Source: Rutidosis leptorrhynchoides
Taxonomy: Eukaryota > Streptophyta > Magnoliopsida > Asterales > Asteraceae
DNA: 64,000 nt
Reading direction: 5' to 3'
Assembly (NCBI RefSeq): GCF_046630445.1
Contig: NC_092335.1
Span: forward strand, 370,001-434,000
The notes under the pieces are model-generated. The model saw only the letters and a list, made by a program, of their open reading frames with translations, did no database searches and was not told where the DNA came from. Positions 34,279 to 45,371 of this stretch are shown one piece after another. The first letter of the stretch is position 1. Every line of letters begins with the position of its first letter. The translations under genes and the position numbers were made by a program.

Positions 34279-35484
34279 TTAAGCTGTTGAAGGTGTTGAC
34301 GAATCTTCTGGAAATAGATGCGGGTATTTCTTCTTCATCTGATCTTCACACTCCCAGGTGAACTCGGGTCCTCTACGAGCATTCCATCGAACCTTAACAA
34401 TTGGTATCTTGTTTTGCTTAAGTCTTTTAACCTCACGATCCATTATTTCGACGGGTTCTTCGATGAATTGGAGTTTTTCGTTGATTTGGATTTCATCTAA
34501 CGGAATAGTGAGATCTTCTTTAGCAAAACATTTCTTCAAATTCGAGACGTGGAAAGTGTTATGTACAGCCGCGAGTTGTTGAGGTAACTCAAGTCGGTAA
34601 ACTACTGGTCCGACACGATCAATAATCTTGAATGGTCCAATATACCTTGGATTTAATTTCCCTCGTTTACCAAATCGAACAACGCCTTTCCAAGGTGCAA
34701 CTTTAAGCATGACCATCTCTCCAATTTCAAATTCTATATCTTTTCTTTTAATGTCAGCGTAGCTCTTTTGTCGACTTTGGGCGGTTTTCAACCGTTGTTG
34801 AATTTGGATGATCTTCTCGGTAGTTTCTTGTATAATCTCCGGACCCGTAATCTGTCTATCCCCCACTTCACTCCAACAAATTGGAGACCTGCACTTTCTA
34901 CCATAAAGTGCTTCAAACGGCGCCATCTCAATGCTTGAATGGTAGCTGTTGTTGTAGGAAAATTCTGCTAACGGTAGATGTCGATCCCAACTGTTTCCGA
35001 AATCAATAACACATGCTCGTAGCATGTCTTCAAGCGTTTGTATCGTCCTTTCGCTCTGCCCATCAGTTTGTGGATGATAGGCAGTACTCATGTCTAGACG
35101 AGTTCCTAATGCTTGCTGTAATGTCTGCCAGAATCTTGAAATAAATCTGCCATCCCTATCAGAGATAATAGAGATTGGTATTCCATGTCTGGAGACGACT
35201 TCCTTCAAATACAGTCGTGCTAACTTCTCCATCTTGTCATCTTCTCTTATTGGTAGGAAGTGTGCTAATTTGGTGAGACGATCAACTATTACCCAAATAG
35301 TATCCAAACCACTTGCAGTCCTTGGCAATTTAGTGATGAAATCCATGGTAATGTTTTCCCATTTCCATTCCGGGATTTCGGGTTGTTGAAGTAGACCTGA
35401 TGGTTTCTGATGCTCAGCTTTGACCTTAGAACACGTCAAACATTCTCCTACGTATTTAGCAACATCGGCTTTCATACCCGGCCA
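34279..35484 (-). pseudogene. D pol, 3' part: integrase core and chromodomain
   Basis: Follows a TAG at 35487-35485 in the same frame. The remaining part of the integrase zinc finger is seen (CLTCSK), then the catalytic core with D (TMDFITKLP), D (IISDRDGRF) and E ([19 protein letters not shown]), the GPF/Y segment ([16 protein letters not shown]) and a C-terminal chromodomain ([20 protein letters not shown], then [16 protein letters not shown]). The chromodomain of Tekay-type elements directs insertion toward heterochromatin. The frame closes with a normal stop at 34279, 4 bp from the PPT region. Downstream of two stops, so it is not expected to be made at normal levels. Confidence 0.9.
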
Positions 35485-37560
35485 CTAAAAATGTTTCTTG
35501 AGATCCTTGTACATCTTCCCCATTCCAGGATGTATTGAGTATCTGGTTTTATGAGCTTCTCTAAGTGCCATTTCTCTCATTTCTCCAAATTTTGGTACCC
35601 AAATCCTTTCAGCCCTATACCGGGTTCCGTCTTCCCGAATATTAAGATGCTTCTCCGATCCTTTGGGTATTTCATCTTTTAAATTTCCCTCTTTTAAAAC
35701 TCCTTGTTGCGCCTCCTTTATTTGAGTAGTAAGGTTATTATGAATCATTATATTCATAGATTTTACTCGAATGGGTTCTCTGTCCTTCCTGCTCAAGGCA
35801 TCGGCTACCACATTTGCCTTTCCTGGGTGGTAACGAATCTCAAAGTAGTAATCATTCAATAATTCAATCCACCTACGCTGCCTCATATTCAGTTGTTTCT
35901 GATTAAATATGTGTTGAAGACTTTTGTGGTCGGTATATATAATACTTTTGACCCCATATAAGTAGTGGCTCCAAGTCTTTAATGCAAAAACAACCGCGCC
36001 TAATTCCAAATCATGCGTCGTATAATTTTGTTCGTGAATCTTCAATTGTCTAGACGCATAAGCAATCACCTTCGTTCGTTGCATTAATACACAACCGAGA
36101 CCTTGCTTTGATGCATCACAATAAATCACAAAATCATCATTCCCTTCAGGCAATGACAATATAGGTGTCGTAGTTAGCTTTTTCTTCAATAACTGAAACG
36201 CTTTCTCTTGTTCATCATTCCATTCAAATTTCTTCCCTTTATGCGTTAATGCAGTCAAGGGTTTTGCTATTCTGGAAAAGTCTTGGATGAACCTTCTGTA
36301 GTAACCAGCTAGTCCTAAAAACTGGCGTATGTGTTTCGGAGTTTTCGGGGTTTCCCACTTTTCAACAGTTTCTATCTTTGCCGGATCCACCTTAATACCT
36401 TCTTTGTTCACTATGTGACCGAGGAATTGAACTTCTTCTAACCAAAATGCACACTTTGAAAACTTAGCGTACAATTCTTCCTTCCTCAATACTTCTAACA
36501 CCTTTCTCAAATGTTCACCGTGTTCTTGGTCATTCTTTGAGTAAATAAGTATGTTATCAATGAAAACAATGACAAACTTGTCAAGGTATGGTCCAAACAC
36601 TCGGTTCATAAGGTCCATGAACACAGCTGGTGCATTAGTTAAACCAAACGGCATGACCATAAACTCGTAATGACCGTAACGTGTTCTGAAAGCAGTCTTT
36701 GGAATATCATCTTCTTTCACCCGCATTTGATGATACCCGGAACGTAAGTCAATCTTTGAATAAACAGACGAGCCTTGTAGTTGATCAAATAAGTCATCAA
36801 TTCTCGGTAGTGGGTAGCGGTTCTTGATGGTAAGTTTGTTCAACTCTCGGTAGTCGATACACAACCTGAATGTACCATCTTTCTTCTTGACAAACAAAAC
36901 AGGAGCTCCCCACGGTGATGTGCTTGGTCGAGTGAAACCACGCTCTAAAAGTTCTTGTAATTGGCTTTGCAGTTCTTTCATCTCGCTGGGTGCGAGTCTG
37001 TAAGGAGCATGAGCTATTGGTGCAGCTCCTGGTACAAGATCTATTTGAAATTCAACGGATCGCTGTAGGGGTAATCCCGGTAATTCTTTCGGAAATACAT
37101 CGGGAAATTCTTTTGCAATGGGAACATCATTGATGCTCTTTTCTTTAGTTTGTACTTTCTCGACGTGTGCTAGAACAGCATAGCAACCTTTTCTTATTAG
37201 TTTTTGTGCCTTCAAATTACTAATAAGATGTAGCTTCGTGTTGCCCTTTTCTCCGTACACCATTAAGGGTTTTCCTTTTTCTCGTATAATGCGAATTGCA
37301 TTTTTGTAACAAACGATCTCTGCTTTCACTTCTTTCAACCAGTCCATACCGATTATCACATCAAAACTCCCTAACTCTACTGGTATCAAATCAATCTTAA
37401 ATGTTTCGCTAACCAGTTTAATTTCTCGATTCCGACATATATTATCTGCTGAAATTAATTTACCATTTGCTAATTCGAGTAAAAATTTACTATCCAAAGG
37501 CGTCAATGGACAACTTAATTTAGCACAAAAATCTCTACTCATATAGCTTCTATCCGCACC
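35485..37560 (-). pseudogene. D pol, 5' part: protease, reverse transcriptase, RNase H
   Basis: Frame opens right after a TAG at 37563-37561 that sits inside the protease D-x-G-A motif. Order: protease flap and IIGMDWL motif, RT ([43 protein letters not shown]; then VFIDN in place of the YxDD box), RNase H ([47 protein letters not shown]) and the start of the integrase finger, ending at a TAG (35487-35485) one codon before WPGMK. The second Asp of the RT box is Asn (AAC, 36555-36553), so even read-through product should lack polymerase activity. Confidence 0.92.
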
Positions 37561-38712
37561 CTAATCAAATAAAACGTAAGCAGCTTTATTGTCAATAAGA
37601 AACGTACCCGTAACAAGCTCCGGGTCTTCCTGTGCCTCTGCCGCATTAATATTGAAAACTCTTCCGCGGCCTTGTCCATTCGTGTTCTCCTGGTTCGGGC
37701 AATTTCTAATAATGTGGCCCGGTTTCCCACATTTATAACAAACTACATTGGCATTACTTGCTCCGACACTACTTGCTCCGCCATTACTCGTTCCGACACC
37801 ATTTGTTCCTTTCGTTCTATTAACCCCTGGTCCGTAGACCTCACACTTCGCCGCGCTATGACCATTTCTTTTACACTTGTTGCAAAATTTGGTGCAGAAC
37901 CTCGAGTGATACTTTTCACACCTTTGGCATAGCTGCTTCTGATTGTTGTTGTTGTTGTTGTATTGGTGATTCTTATCACCGTTTTCCTCCCACTTTCTTT
38001 TGACTTGCTTCACAATGGCCTCTTCAGCAGTCTGTTCTTTAATTCTTTCTTCAATCTGGTTCACTAGTTTGTGAGACATTCTACATGCCTGTTGTATGGA
38101 GGCGGGCTCGTGTGAACTTATATCTTCTTGGATTCTTTCCGGTAATCCTTTCACAAATGTGTCGATCTTCTCTTCCTCATCTTCGAATGCTCCCGGACAC
38201 AATAGGCACAATTCTGTGAATCGTCTTTCGTACGTGGTAATATCAAATCCTTGGGTTCGTAACCCTCTAAGTTCTGTCTTGAGCTTATTGACCACAGTTC
38301 TGGGACGGTACTTCTCGTTCATCAAGTGCTTGAATGCTGACCACGGTAGTGCGTACGCATCGTCTTGTCCCACTTGCTCTAGATAGGTATTCCACCATGT
38401 TAACGCAGAACCTGTGAAGGTATGCATAGCGTACTTCACTTTATCCTCTTCAGTATACTTACTTATGGCAAACACCGATTCGACCTTCTCGGTCCACCGT
38501 TTCAATCCGATCGGTCCTTCGGTTCCATCAAATTCCAAAGGTTTGCAGGCAGTGAATTCTTTGTAGGTGCATCCTACACGATTTCCTGTACTGCTAGATC
38601 CAAGGTTATTGTTGGTATGTAGCGCAGCATTTACTGCGGCTATGTTTGAAGCTAGAAAAGTACGGAATTCCTCTTCATTCATATTCACGGTGTGTCGAGT
38701 AGTCGGTGCCAT
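37561..38712 (-). CDS. gag: D gag (with start of protease)
   Basis: 383 residues, start ATG at 38712 (MAPTTRH; an upstream in-frame Met at 38748 is less typical). Capsid-type retrotransposon gag domain about residues 45-200 (FDGTEGPIGLKRWTEKVESV, FTGSALTWWNTY, LCLLCPGAF). Two clear CCHC zinc knuckles, CNKCKRNGHSAAKC and CYKCGKPGHIIRNC, with a further Cys pair CQRC upstream. The frame enters the protease and stops at TAG in D-x-G. Gag assembles particles that package retrotransposon RNA. This ORF is intact and could package RNAs of the related non-autonomous elements. Confidence 0.92.
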   Translation of the reverse strand: MAPTTRHTVNMNEEEFRTFLASNIAAVNAALHTNNNLGSSSTGNRVGCTYKEFTACKPLEFDGTEGPIGLKRWTEKVESVFAISKYTEEDKVKYAMHTFTGSALTWWNTYLEQVGQDDAYALPWSAFKHLMNEKYRPRTVVNKLKTELRGLRTQGFDITTYERRFTELCLLCPGAFEDEEEKIDTFVKGLPERIQEDISSHEPASIQQACRMSHKLVNQIEERIKEQTAEEAIVKQVKRKWEENGDKNHQYNNNNNNQKQLCQRCEKYHSRFCTKFCNKCKRNGHSAAKCEVYGPGVNRTKGTNGVGTSNGGASSVGASNANVVCYKCGKPGHIIRNCPNQENTNGQGRGRVFNINAAEAQEDPELVTGTFLIDNKAAYVLFD

Positions 38713-38844
38713 TTCCTTCAAAATAGTCAAATGGAACAAGTTAATCATACAGAATATTAAGAGTAGTTAATAGTATTTCGTAGCATAATATGAACTCATT
38801 TATAAAAGCTTTTTCTTCATATTAGCGTTTTATAAGTTTAAATT

Positions 38845-38866
38845 CGGGTAGTACCTACCCGTTAAG
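38845..38866 (-). other. Internal PPT-like hairpin of D
   Basis: CGGGTAGTACCTACCCG (38845-38861) is a perfect 7-bp stem with a 3-nt loop, followed by TTAA. On the minus strand it repeats the TTAACGGGTAGGTAC of the true PPT. It lies about 130 nt upstream of gag. Confidence 0.6.
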
Positions 38867-39053
38867 TTCATATTTAGTAGCTAATATACAATTCAACAAC
38901 TACAATTCTATATGAAAAACTGATTATAATAATATTTCGCATTCAAACTTTTACACAATATTTTACAAACTTACAATACTGCTTATTTTACATATAGCAT
39001 GAAATATAGCACACAATAAATTTGATACAAGATGGTTGTGAAGATAATTCTAG

Positions 39054-39736
39054 CTAGTACACAAGTCGTTCAGCAAAGGCAATAAAGACACGTAATTCAT
39101 ACGTCCAGAAACAAGTCATGCATTCTGGTTTTACTAGGATTACTTCCCATCCTTGGTCTTGTGGAACATAACCATTATGGCCGTTGATAAGACAGCGTGT
39201 TGTAACGTCGTCAAAGGGACGAGGGTTACGTAATGTCCAACAGTCCCGTAACAACCTAAAAACCTCATTTCTTACCCCAATTACCGACTCCGTCACTTGT
39301 GGGAACGTTTTGTTTAATTTTGTAGCCCGATGTTCTTGTTCTCACTTTGGTGAGAAGCGAACATTACTAACCCGTAAGCATAACATGCTTCTTTATGTTG
39401 CATGTTAGCCGCTTTTTCTAAATCACGAAGTCCTATATTCGGATATATTGAGTCAAAATAATTTCTTAACCCATTGCGTAAAATAGCATTTGGGTTCCCC
39501 GCAATATATGCGTCAAAGTAAACACATCGTAACTTATGGATTTCCCAATGTAATATCCCCCATCTTTCGAACGAAAGTCTTTTATAAACCAAGGCATTCT
39601 TGGAACGTTCTTCGAATGTCTTACAAACTGATCTCGCCTTAAATAGTTGTGCCGAAGAATTCTGACCGACTCTATACAAGATTTCATCAATCATGTCTCC
39701 GGGTAGGTCTCTTAAAATATTGGGTTGTCTATCCAT
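39054..39736 (-). pseudogene. F-box-like gene carried by D (At2g35280-type), one frameshift
   Basis: First frame 39736-39314 (140 residues): F-box at about residues 6-55 (ILRDLPGDMIDEILYRVGQN, AQLFKARSVCKTF, VYKRLSF), then GNPNAILRNGLRNYF, a GLRDLEKAA repeat-like block and EACYAYGLVMF, as in the plant F-box At2g35280-like group with Sel1-like repeats. A frameshift near 39318 moves to the frame open to 39054, ending with CMTCFWTYELRVF, which resembles the Cys-rich C-terminus of that group. F-box proteins normally recruit substrates to SCF ubiquitin ligases. Same strand as gag-pol and upstream of it. Either a captured host gene or an established accessory gene of this lineage. Confidence 0.7.
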
Positions 39737-39873
39737 TTTGTGTTTTTATACTGTAAAATAGACAAGAGTTAGATTCATAAAAAAAATACTTATTAATACA
39801 AGCAATTTTTACATATATCATAAAGCATAAGCACACTATATTACATATATTACACCACACGAATACAACTATC

Positions 39874-40481
39874 TTATTCCGACTCGCTTGTTTCTTCTTC
39901 TTCGGTTTTGGTTCGTTTTGCCAAGTTTCTAGGGATATATGATGTTCCCCTAATACGAGCCGTCGTTTTCCACATTGGTTTAGAAAAACCTGGTGGTTTA
40001 GAGGTTCCCGGGTCATTGTTACAACTTAAGGACTTCGGGGGTTGACGATACATATAAAGTTCATCGGGGTTGGAATTAGATTTCTCTATTTTTATGCCCT
40101 TTCCCTTATTATTTTCTTTTGCCTTTTTAAATTCAGTTGGGGTAATTTCTATAACATAACATCATCGGAATCCGATTCATCGGAGAATTGGTAATCCTCC
40201 CAATATTTTGCTTCCTTGGCGGAAACACCATTGACCATAATTAACCTTGGTCGGTTGGTTGAGGATTCTCTTTTACTTAACCATTTTATTATTTCCCCCA
40301 CAGGTTCTATTTCTTCTTCCGGTTCCGATTCTTCTTCCGGTTCCGATTTTTCTTTCGGTTCCGACTCTTCTTCCGGTTCCTCTTCGGGAACTTGTGAATC
40401 AGTCCACGAATCATTCCAATTTACATTTGACTCTTCATTATTGTTAGGTGAGTCAATGGGACTTGTTCTAGAGGTATACAT
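39874..40481 (-). pseudogene. Acidic accessory ORF of D
   Basis: Starts 190 nt from the PBS. First frame (40481-40149) has an acidic Glu/Ser/Pro repeat (EEESEPEEESEPEEE), then IIKWLSKRESSTNRPRLIMV and YWEDYQFSDESDSDD, and closes after a 5-bp tandem duplication GTTAT GTTAT (about 40150-40161). The alternative frame runs on open to TAA at 39876-39874 with EITPTEFKKAKE, RQPPKSLS, GTSYIPRNLAKR and an acidic end. So a ~200-residue acidic protein was likely encoded. No known domain recognised. Confidence 0.55.
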
Positions 40482-40671
40482 CTATCACATAATATCAAAC
40501 GCGTTAAGAGATTAATATATCACATAATATTCACATGTTAAAAATATATAGTTTCCAACAAAATTTGTTAAGCAATCATTTTTCAAGTAAACACGGTCGA
40601 AGTCCAAACTCACTAATGCATCCTAACAAACTCGATAAGACACACTAATGCAAAATTCTGGTTCTCTAAGA
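40482..40671 (-). other. PBS-proximal leader of D (possible packaging region)
   Basis: Non-coding. Blocks such as TTGTTAGGATGCATTAGTGA and GCATTAGTGTGTCT recur in the same positions after the PBS in A (11880-11990) and E (57290-57460), partly also in B, despite lack of coding similarity. Confidence 0.55.
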
Positions 40672-40688
40672 CCAACGCTCGGATACCA
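40672..40688 (-). other. Primer-binding site of D
   Basis: TGGTATCCGAGCGTTGG on the minus strand, 2 nt inside the LTR. It differs from the TGGTATCAGAGC of A, B and E by one base (CC for CA), a mismatch to tRNA-iMet. Confidence 0.85.
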
Positions 40689-40690
40689 AC

Positions 40691-43600
40691 TGAAATGTCC
40701 CGTTCTTATTGATTAAAAACGTTCCATATTAATTGATTTCGTTGCGAGGTTTTGACCTCTATATGAGACATTTTTCAAAGACTGCATTCATTTTAAAACA
40801 AACCATAACCTTTATTTCATCAATAAAGGTTTAAAAAGCTTTACGTAGATTATCAAATAATGATAATCTAAAATATCCTGTTTACACACGACCATTACAT
40901 AATGGTTTACAATACAAATATGTTACAACAAAATAAGTTTCTTGAATGCAGTTTTTACACAATATCATACAAGCATGGACTCCAAATCTCGTCCTTATTT
41001 AAGTATGCGACAGCGGAAGCTCTTAATAATCACCTGAGAATAAACATACTTAAAACGTCAACAAAAAATGTTGGTGAGTTATAGGTTTAACCTATATATA
41101 TCAAATCGTAACAATAGACCACAATATTTCATATTTCAATACACATCCCATACATAGAGATAAAAATCATTCATATGGTGAACACCTGGTAACCGACATT
41201 AACAAGATGCATATATAAGAATATCCCCATCATTCCGGGACACCCTTCGGATATGATATAAATTTCGAAGTACTAAAGCATCCGGTACTTTGGATGGGGT
41301 TTGTTAGGCCCAATAGATCTATCTTTAGGATTCGTGTCAATTAGGGTGTCTGTTCCCAAATTCTTAGATTACCAGACTTAATAAAAAGGGGCATATTCGA
41401 TTTCGATAATTCAACCATAGAATGTAGTTTCACGTACTTGTGTCTATTTTGTAAATCATTTATAAAACCTGCATGTATTCTCATCCCAAAAATATTAGAT
41501 TTTAAAAGTGGGACTATAACTCACTTTCACAGATTTTTACTTCGTCGGGAAGTAAGACTTGGCCACTGGTTAATTCACGAACCTATAACAATATATACAT
41601 ATATATCAAAGTATGTTCAAAATATATTTACAACACTTTTAATATATTTTGATGTTTTAAGTTTATTAAGTCAGCTGTCCTCGTTAGTAACCTACAACTA
41701 GTTGTCCACAGTTAGATGTACAGAAATAAATCGATAAATATTATCTTGAATCAATCCACGACCCAGTGTATACGTATCTCAGTATTGATCACAACTCAAA
41801 CTATATATATTTTGGAATCAACCTCAACCCTGTATAGCTAACTCCAACATTCACATATAGAGTGTCTATGGTTGTTTCGAAATATATATAGATGTGTCGA
41901 CATGATAGGTCGAAACATTGTATACGTGTCTATGGTATCTCAAGATTACATAATATATAATACAAGTTGATTAAGTTATGGTTGGAATAGATTTGTTACC
42001 AATTTTCACGTAGCTAAAATGAGAAAAATTATCCAATCTTGTTTTACCCATAACTTCTTCATTTTAAATCCGTTTTGAGTGAATCAAATTGCTATGGTTT
42101 CATATTGAACTCTATTTTATGAATCTAAACAGAAAAAGTATAGGTTTATAGTCGGAAAAATAAGTTACAAGTCGTTTTTGTAAAGGTAGTCATTTCAGTT
42201 TAAAGAACGACGTCTAGATGACCATTTTAGAAAACATACTTCCACTTTGAGTTTAATCATAATTTTTGGATATAGTTTCATGTTCATAATAAAAATAATT
42301 TTCTCATAATAACAACTTTTAAATCAAAGTTTATCATAGTTTTTAATTAACTAACCCAAAACAGCCCGCGGTGTTACTACGACGGCGTAAATCCGGTTTT
42401 ACGGTGTTTTTCGTGTTTCCAGGTTTTAAATCATTAAGTTAGCATATCATATAGATATAGAACATGTGTTTAGTTGATTTTAAAAGTCAAGTTAGAAGGA
42501 TTAACTTTTGTTTGCGAACAAGTTTAGAATTAACTAAACTATGTTCTAGTGATTACAAGTTTAAACCTTCGAATAAGATAGCTTTATATATATGAATCGA
42601 ATGATGTTATGAACATCATTACTACCTTAAGTTCCTTGGATAAACCTACTGGAAAATAGAAAAATGGATCTAGCTTCAACGGATCCTTGGATGGCTCGAA
42701 GTTCTTGAAGCAGAATCATGACACGAAAACAAGTTCAAGTAAGATCATCACTTGAAATAAGATTGTTATAGTTATAGAAATTGAACCAAAGTTTGAATAT
42801 GATTATTACCTTGTATTAGAATGATAACCTACTGTAAGAAACAAAGATTTCTTGAGGTTGGATGATCACCTTACAAGATTGGAAGTGAGCTAGCAAACTT
42901 GAAAGTATTCTTGATTTTATGTAACTAGAACTTGTAGAATATATGAAGAACACTTAGAACTTGAAGATAGAACTTGAGAGAGATCAATTAGATGAAGAAA
43001 ATTGAAGAATGAAAGTGTTTTTAGGTGTTTTTGGTCATTGGTGTATGGATTAGATATAAAGGATATGTAATTTTGTTTTCATGTAAATAAGTCATGAATG
43101 ATTACTCATATTTTTGTAATCTTATGAGATATTTCATGCTAGTTGCCAAATGATGGTTCCCACATATGTTAGGTGACTCACATAGGCTGCTAAGAGCTGA
43201 TCATTGGAGTGTATTTACTAATAGTACATACATCTAAAAGCTGTGTATTGTATGAGTACGAATACGGGTGCATACGAGTAGAATTGTTGATGAAACTGAA
43301 CGAGGATGTAATTGTAAGCATTTTTGTTAAGTAGAAGTATTTTGATAAGTGTATTGAAGTCTTTCAAAAGTGTATAAATACATATTAAAACACTACATGT
43401 ATATACATTTTAACTGAGTCGTTAAGTCATCGTTAGTCGTTACATGTAAGTGTTGTTTTGAAACCTTTAGGTTAACGATCTTGTTAAATGTTGTTAACCC
43501 AATGTTTATAATATCAAATGAGATTTTAAATTATTATATTATCATGATATTATCATGTATGAATATCTCTTAATATGATATATATACATTAAATGTCTTT

Positions 43601-43940
43601 ACAACGATAATCGTTACATATATATCTCGTTTAAAAATCATTAAGTTAGTAGTCTTGTTTTTACATATGTAGTTCATTGTTAATATACTAAATGATATGT
43701 TTACTTATCATAGTATCATGTTAACTATATATATATATCCATATATATGTCATCATATAGTTTTTACAAGTTTTAACGTTCGTGAATCACCGGTCAACTT
43801 GGGTGGTCAATTGTCTATATGAAACATATTTCAATTAATCAAGTCTTAATAAGTTTGATTGCTTAACATGTTGGAAACATTTAATCATGTAAATATCAAT
43901 CTCAATTAATATATATAAACATGGAAAAGTTCGGGTCACT

Positions 43941-43943
<3 letters not shown>
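40691..43943 (-). repeat. 5' LTR of element D
   Basis: Same length and nearly the same sequence as 30991-34243. Differences I saw include isolated substitutions and one TA unit. It borders ATATA at 43944. Confidence 0.92.
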
Positions 43944-44021
<78 letters not shown>

Positions 44022-45265
44022 CAATGTAATAAAAATTAATATTAAGTTAGTTATAAAACGTTTTATATATATATGTGTGTGTGTGTGTGTATGTGTATGT
44101 GTGTGTGTGTGTATGTATATGTATATATAACGAAACATTGATTTATAGAAGCAAATGACTAAAACACTCGACTGCTCAAGTTACATTTCAAATGATATAG
44201 TTTATTGTTGATTTAAGTGTACTTACTAATAATGGTACACGTCACGAAACGTAAACTATCAATTTTCTAAGCGTACGAAAATGCGTTCGAAAAACCAGAA
44301 CCGGTACGTAAGTCGAGTGTCAACGTACAATTCATCGGTGCTAAAATTACAAATCAACTATGCATGAGAATATAATATAATATTTAATTAATTCTAAACA
44401 TTAAATATATTATATATTAAATAATATATATATTAAAATCATAAGTGTCGGCATAGGACTTTTAAGAGATTATGAGCTGGTAACATGACTCATATGATCG
44501 CATGAGTCTTCCTCACAACTCTCATGCGATCGCATGAGGGGGGGGGGGTAGGTGGCTAAAACATGTATATAAGCGAACGTTTTCAGTTTTCTGATTCATC
44601 CTCCTTCACATTCGCATACATAGAGATATATATATTAATATTATTATTATTATTAACCTTATTATTATAAAGGAATAATATTATTATTAGTATTATACAT
44701 AAAATGCTACGACGAGGTCATGAGTTATTTCAAAACGGGTTTTTTGAGCGGGATAGAGCTATGAAAATTATGGGTTATAGCTATGGAGGTTATGGGTATG
44801 ATTCGGGGGTATGCTCGTGAGGTCAATTTAGTGTTTATCATCTCCGTTGCGTCTACGTACTTTCCTGCAATATTGAATCACAATATTGATACGTGAGCAC
44901 TCATAACTTAACTTTTATATATTAATAGTGTATCTCTGATTAGTGCTCGAGTATATATGATTATGCATGCCTGTTTGTTTAGTTTCGTCGTTAAATAGTT
45001 TATGATAAACCATGAATTTGATACATATGCGATTGAGATAAGGTATATGATATGCATGTCGTTGGAAAGCTGACGAAAAATTAAGAACTTTTCATTTAGA
45101 ACTCGTGTGATTTCGATAAACGGATTAAAAGATATGGCCAACTGAATGTTAATATTAATATTAAAAATGTTTATTATTATTATTATTACTATCGTCGTTA
45201 TTATCGTCGTTATTATTATTATTTAATAATAATTATTATTATTATCGTTATCGTTATCAATGTTG

Positions 45266-45320
<55 letters not shown>

Positions 45321-45371
45321 CATTAAAATAATTATTAGTATTATCATTAGTATTATTATAATTAGTACCAT
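43944..45371 (+). repeat. Element C LTR, piece 2 (promoter region)
   Basis: Begins with (TA)n, a third copy of the 46-bp block (44021-44066) and a TG/TATG tract. Then paired palindromes CTCATATGATCGCATGAG (44489-44506) and CTCATGCGATCGCATGAG (44521-44538), a G-run (44538-44548) and TATATAA at 44566. The conserved ATTGAATCACAATATTGATA and donor-like GTGAGCACTC follow near 44897. Ends with ACCAT, duplicated by E. Confidence 0.75.
45155..45370 (+). repeat. (ATT/ATC)n-rich tract of element C
   Basis: Imperfect trinucleotide tract with ATCGTCGTT interruptions; a similar tract occurs at 53700-54060 in F. Confidence 0.8.

Larger units (their letters stand above)
30991..43943 (-). mobile_element. 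Ty3/gypsy Tekay-like chromovirus D, full length, 12.95 kb
   Basis: LTRs 30991-34243 and 40691-43943 (3253 bp each), TSD ATATA (30986-30990, 43944-43948), PBS 40688-40672 and PPT region 34244-34275. The minus-strand interior order is acidic ORF, F-box-like ORF, internal PPT-like hairpin, gag, protease, RT, RNase H, integrase, chromodomain. The order RT-RNase H-integrase and the C-terminal chromodomain place it in the chromoviruses, with Tekay best by motif and long LTRs. The two LTRs differ by only a few dozen bases by eye, so insertion is recent, yet the pol reading frame is broken. Confidence 0.92.
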
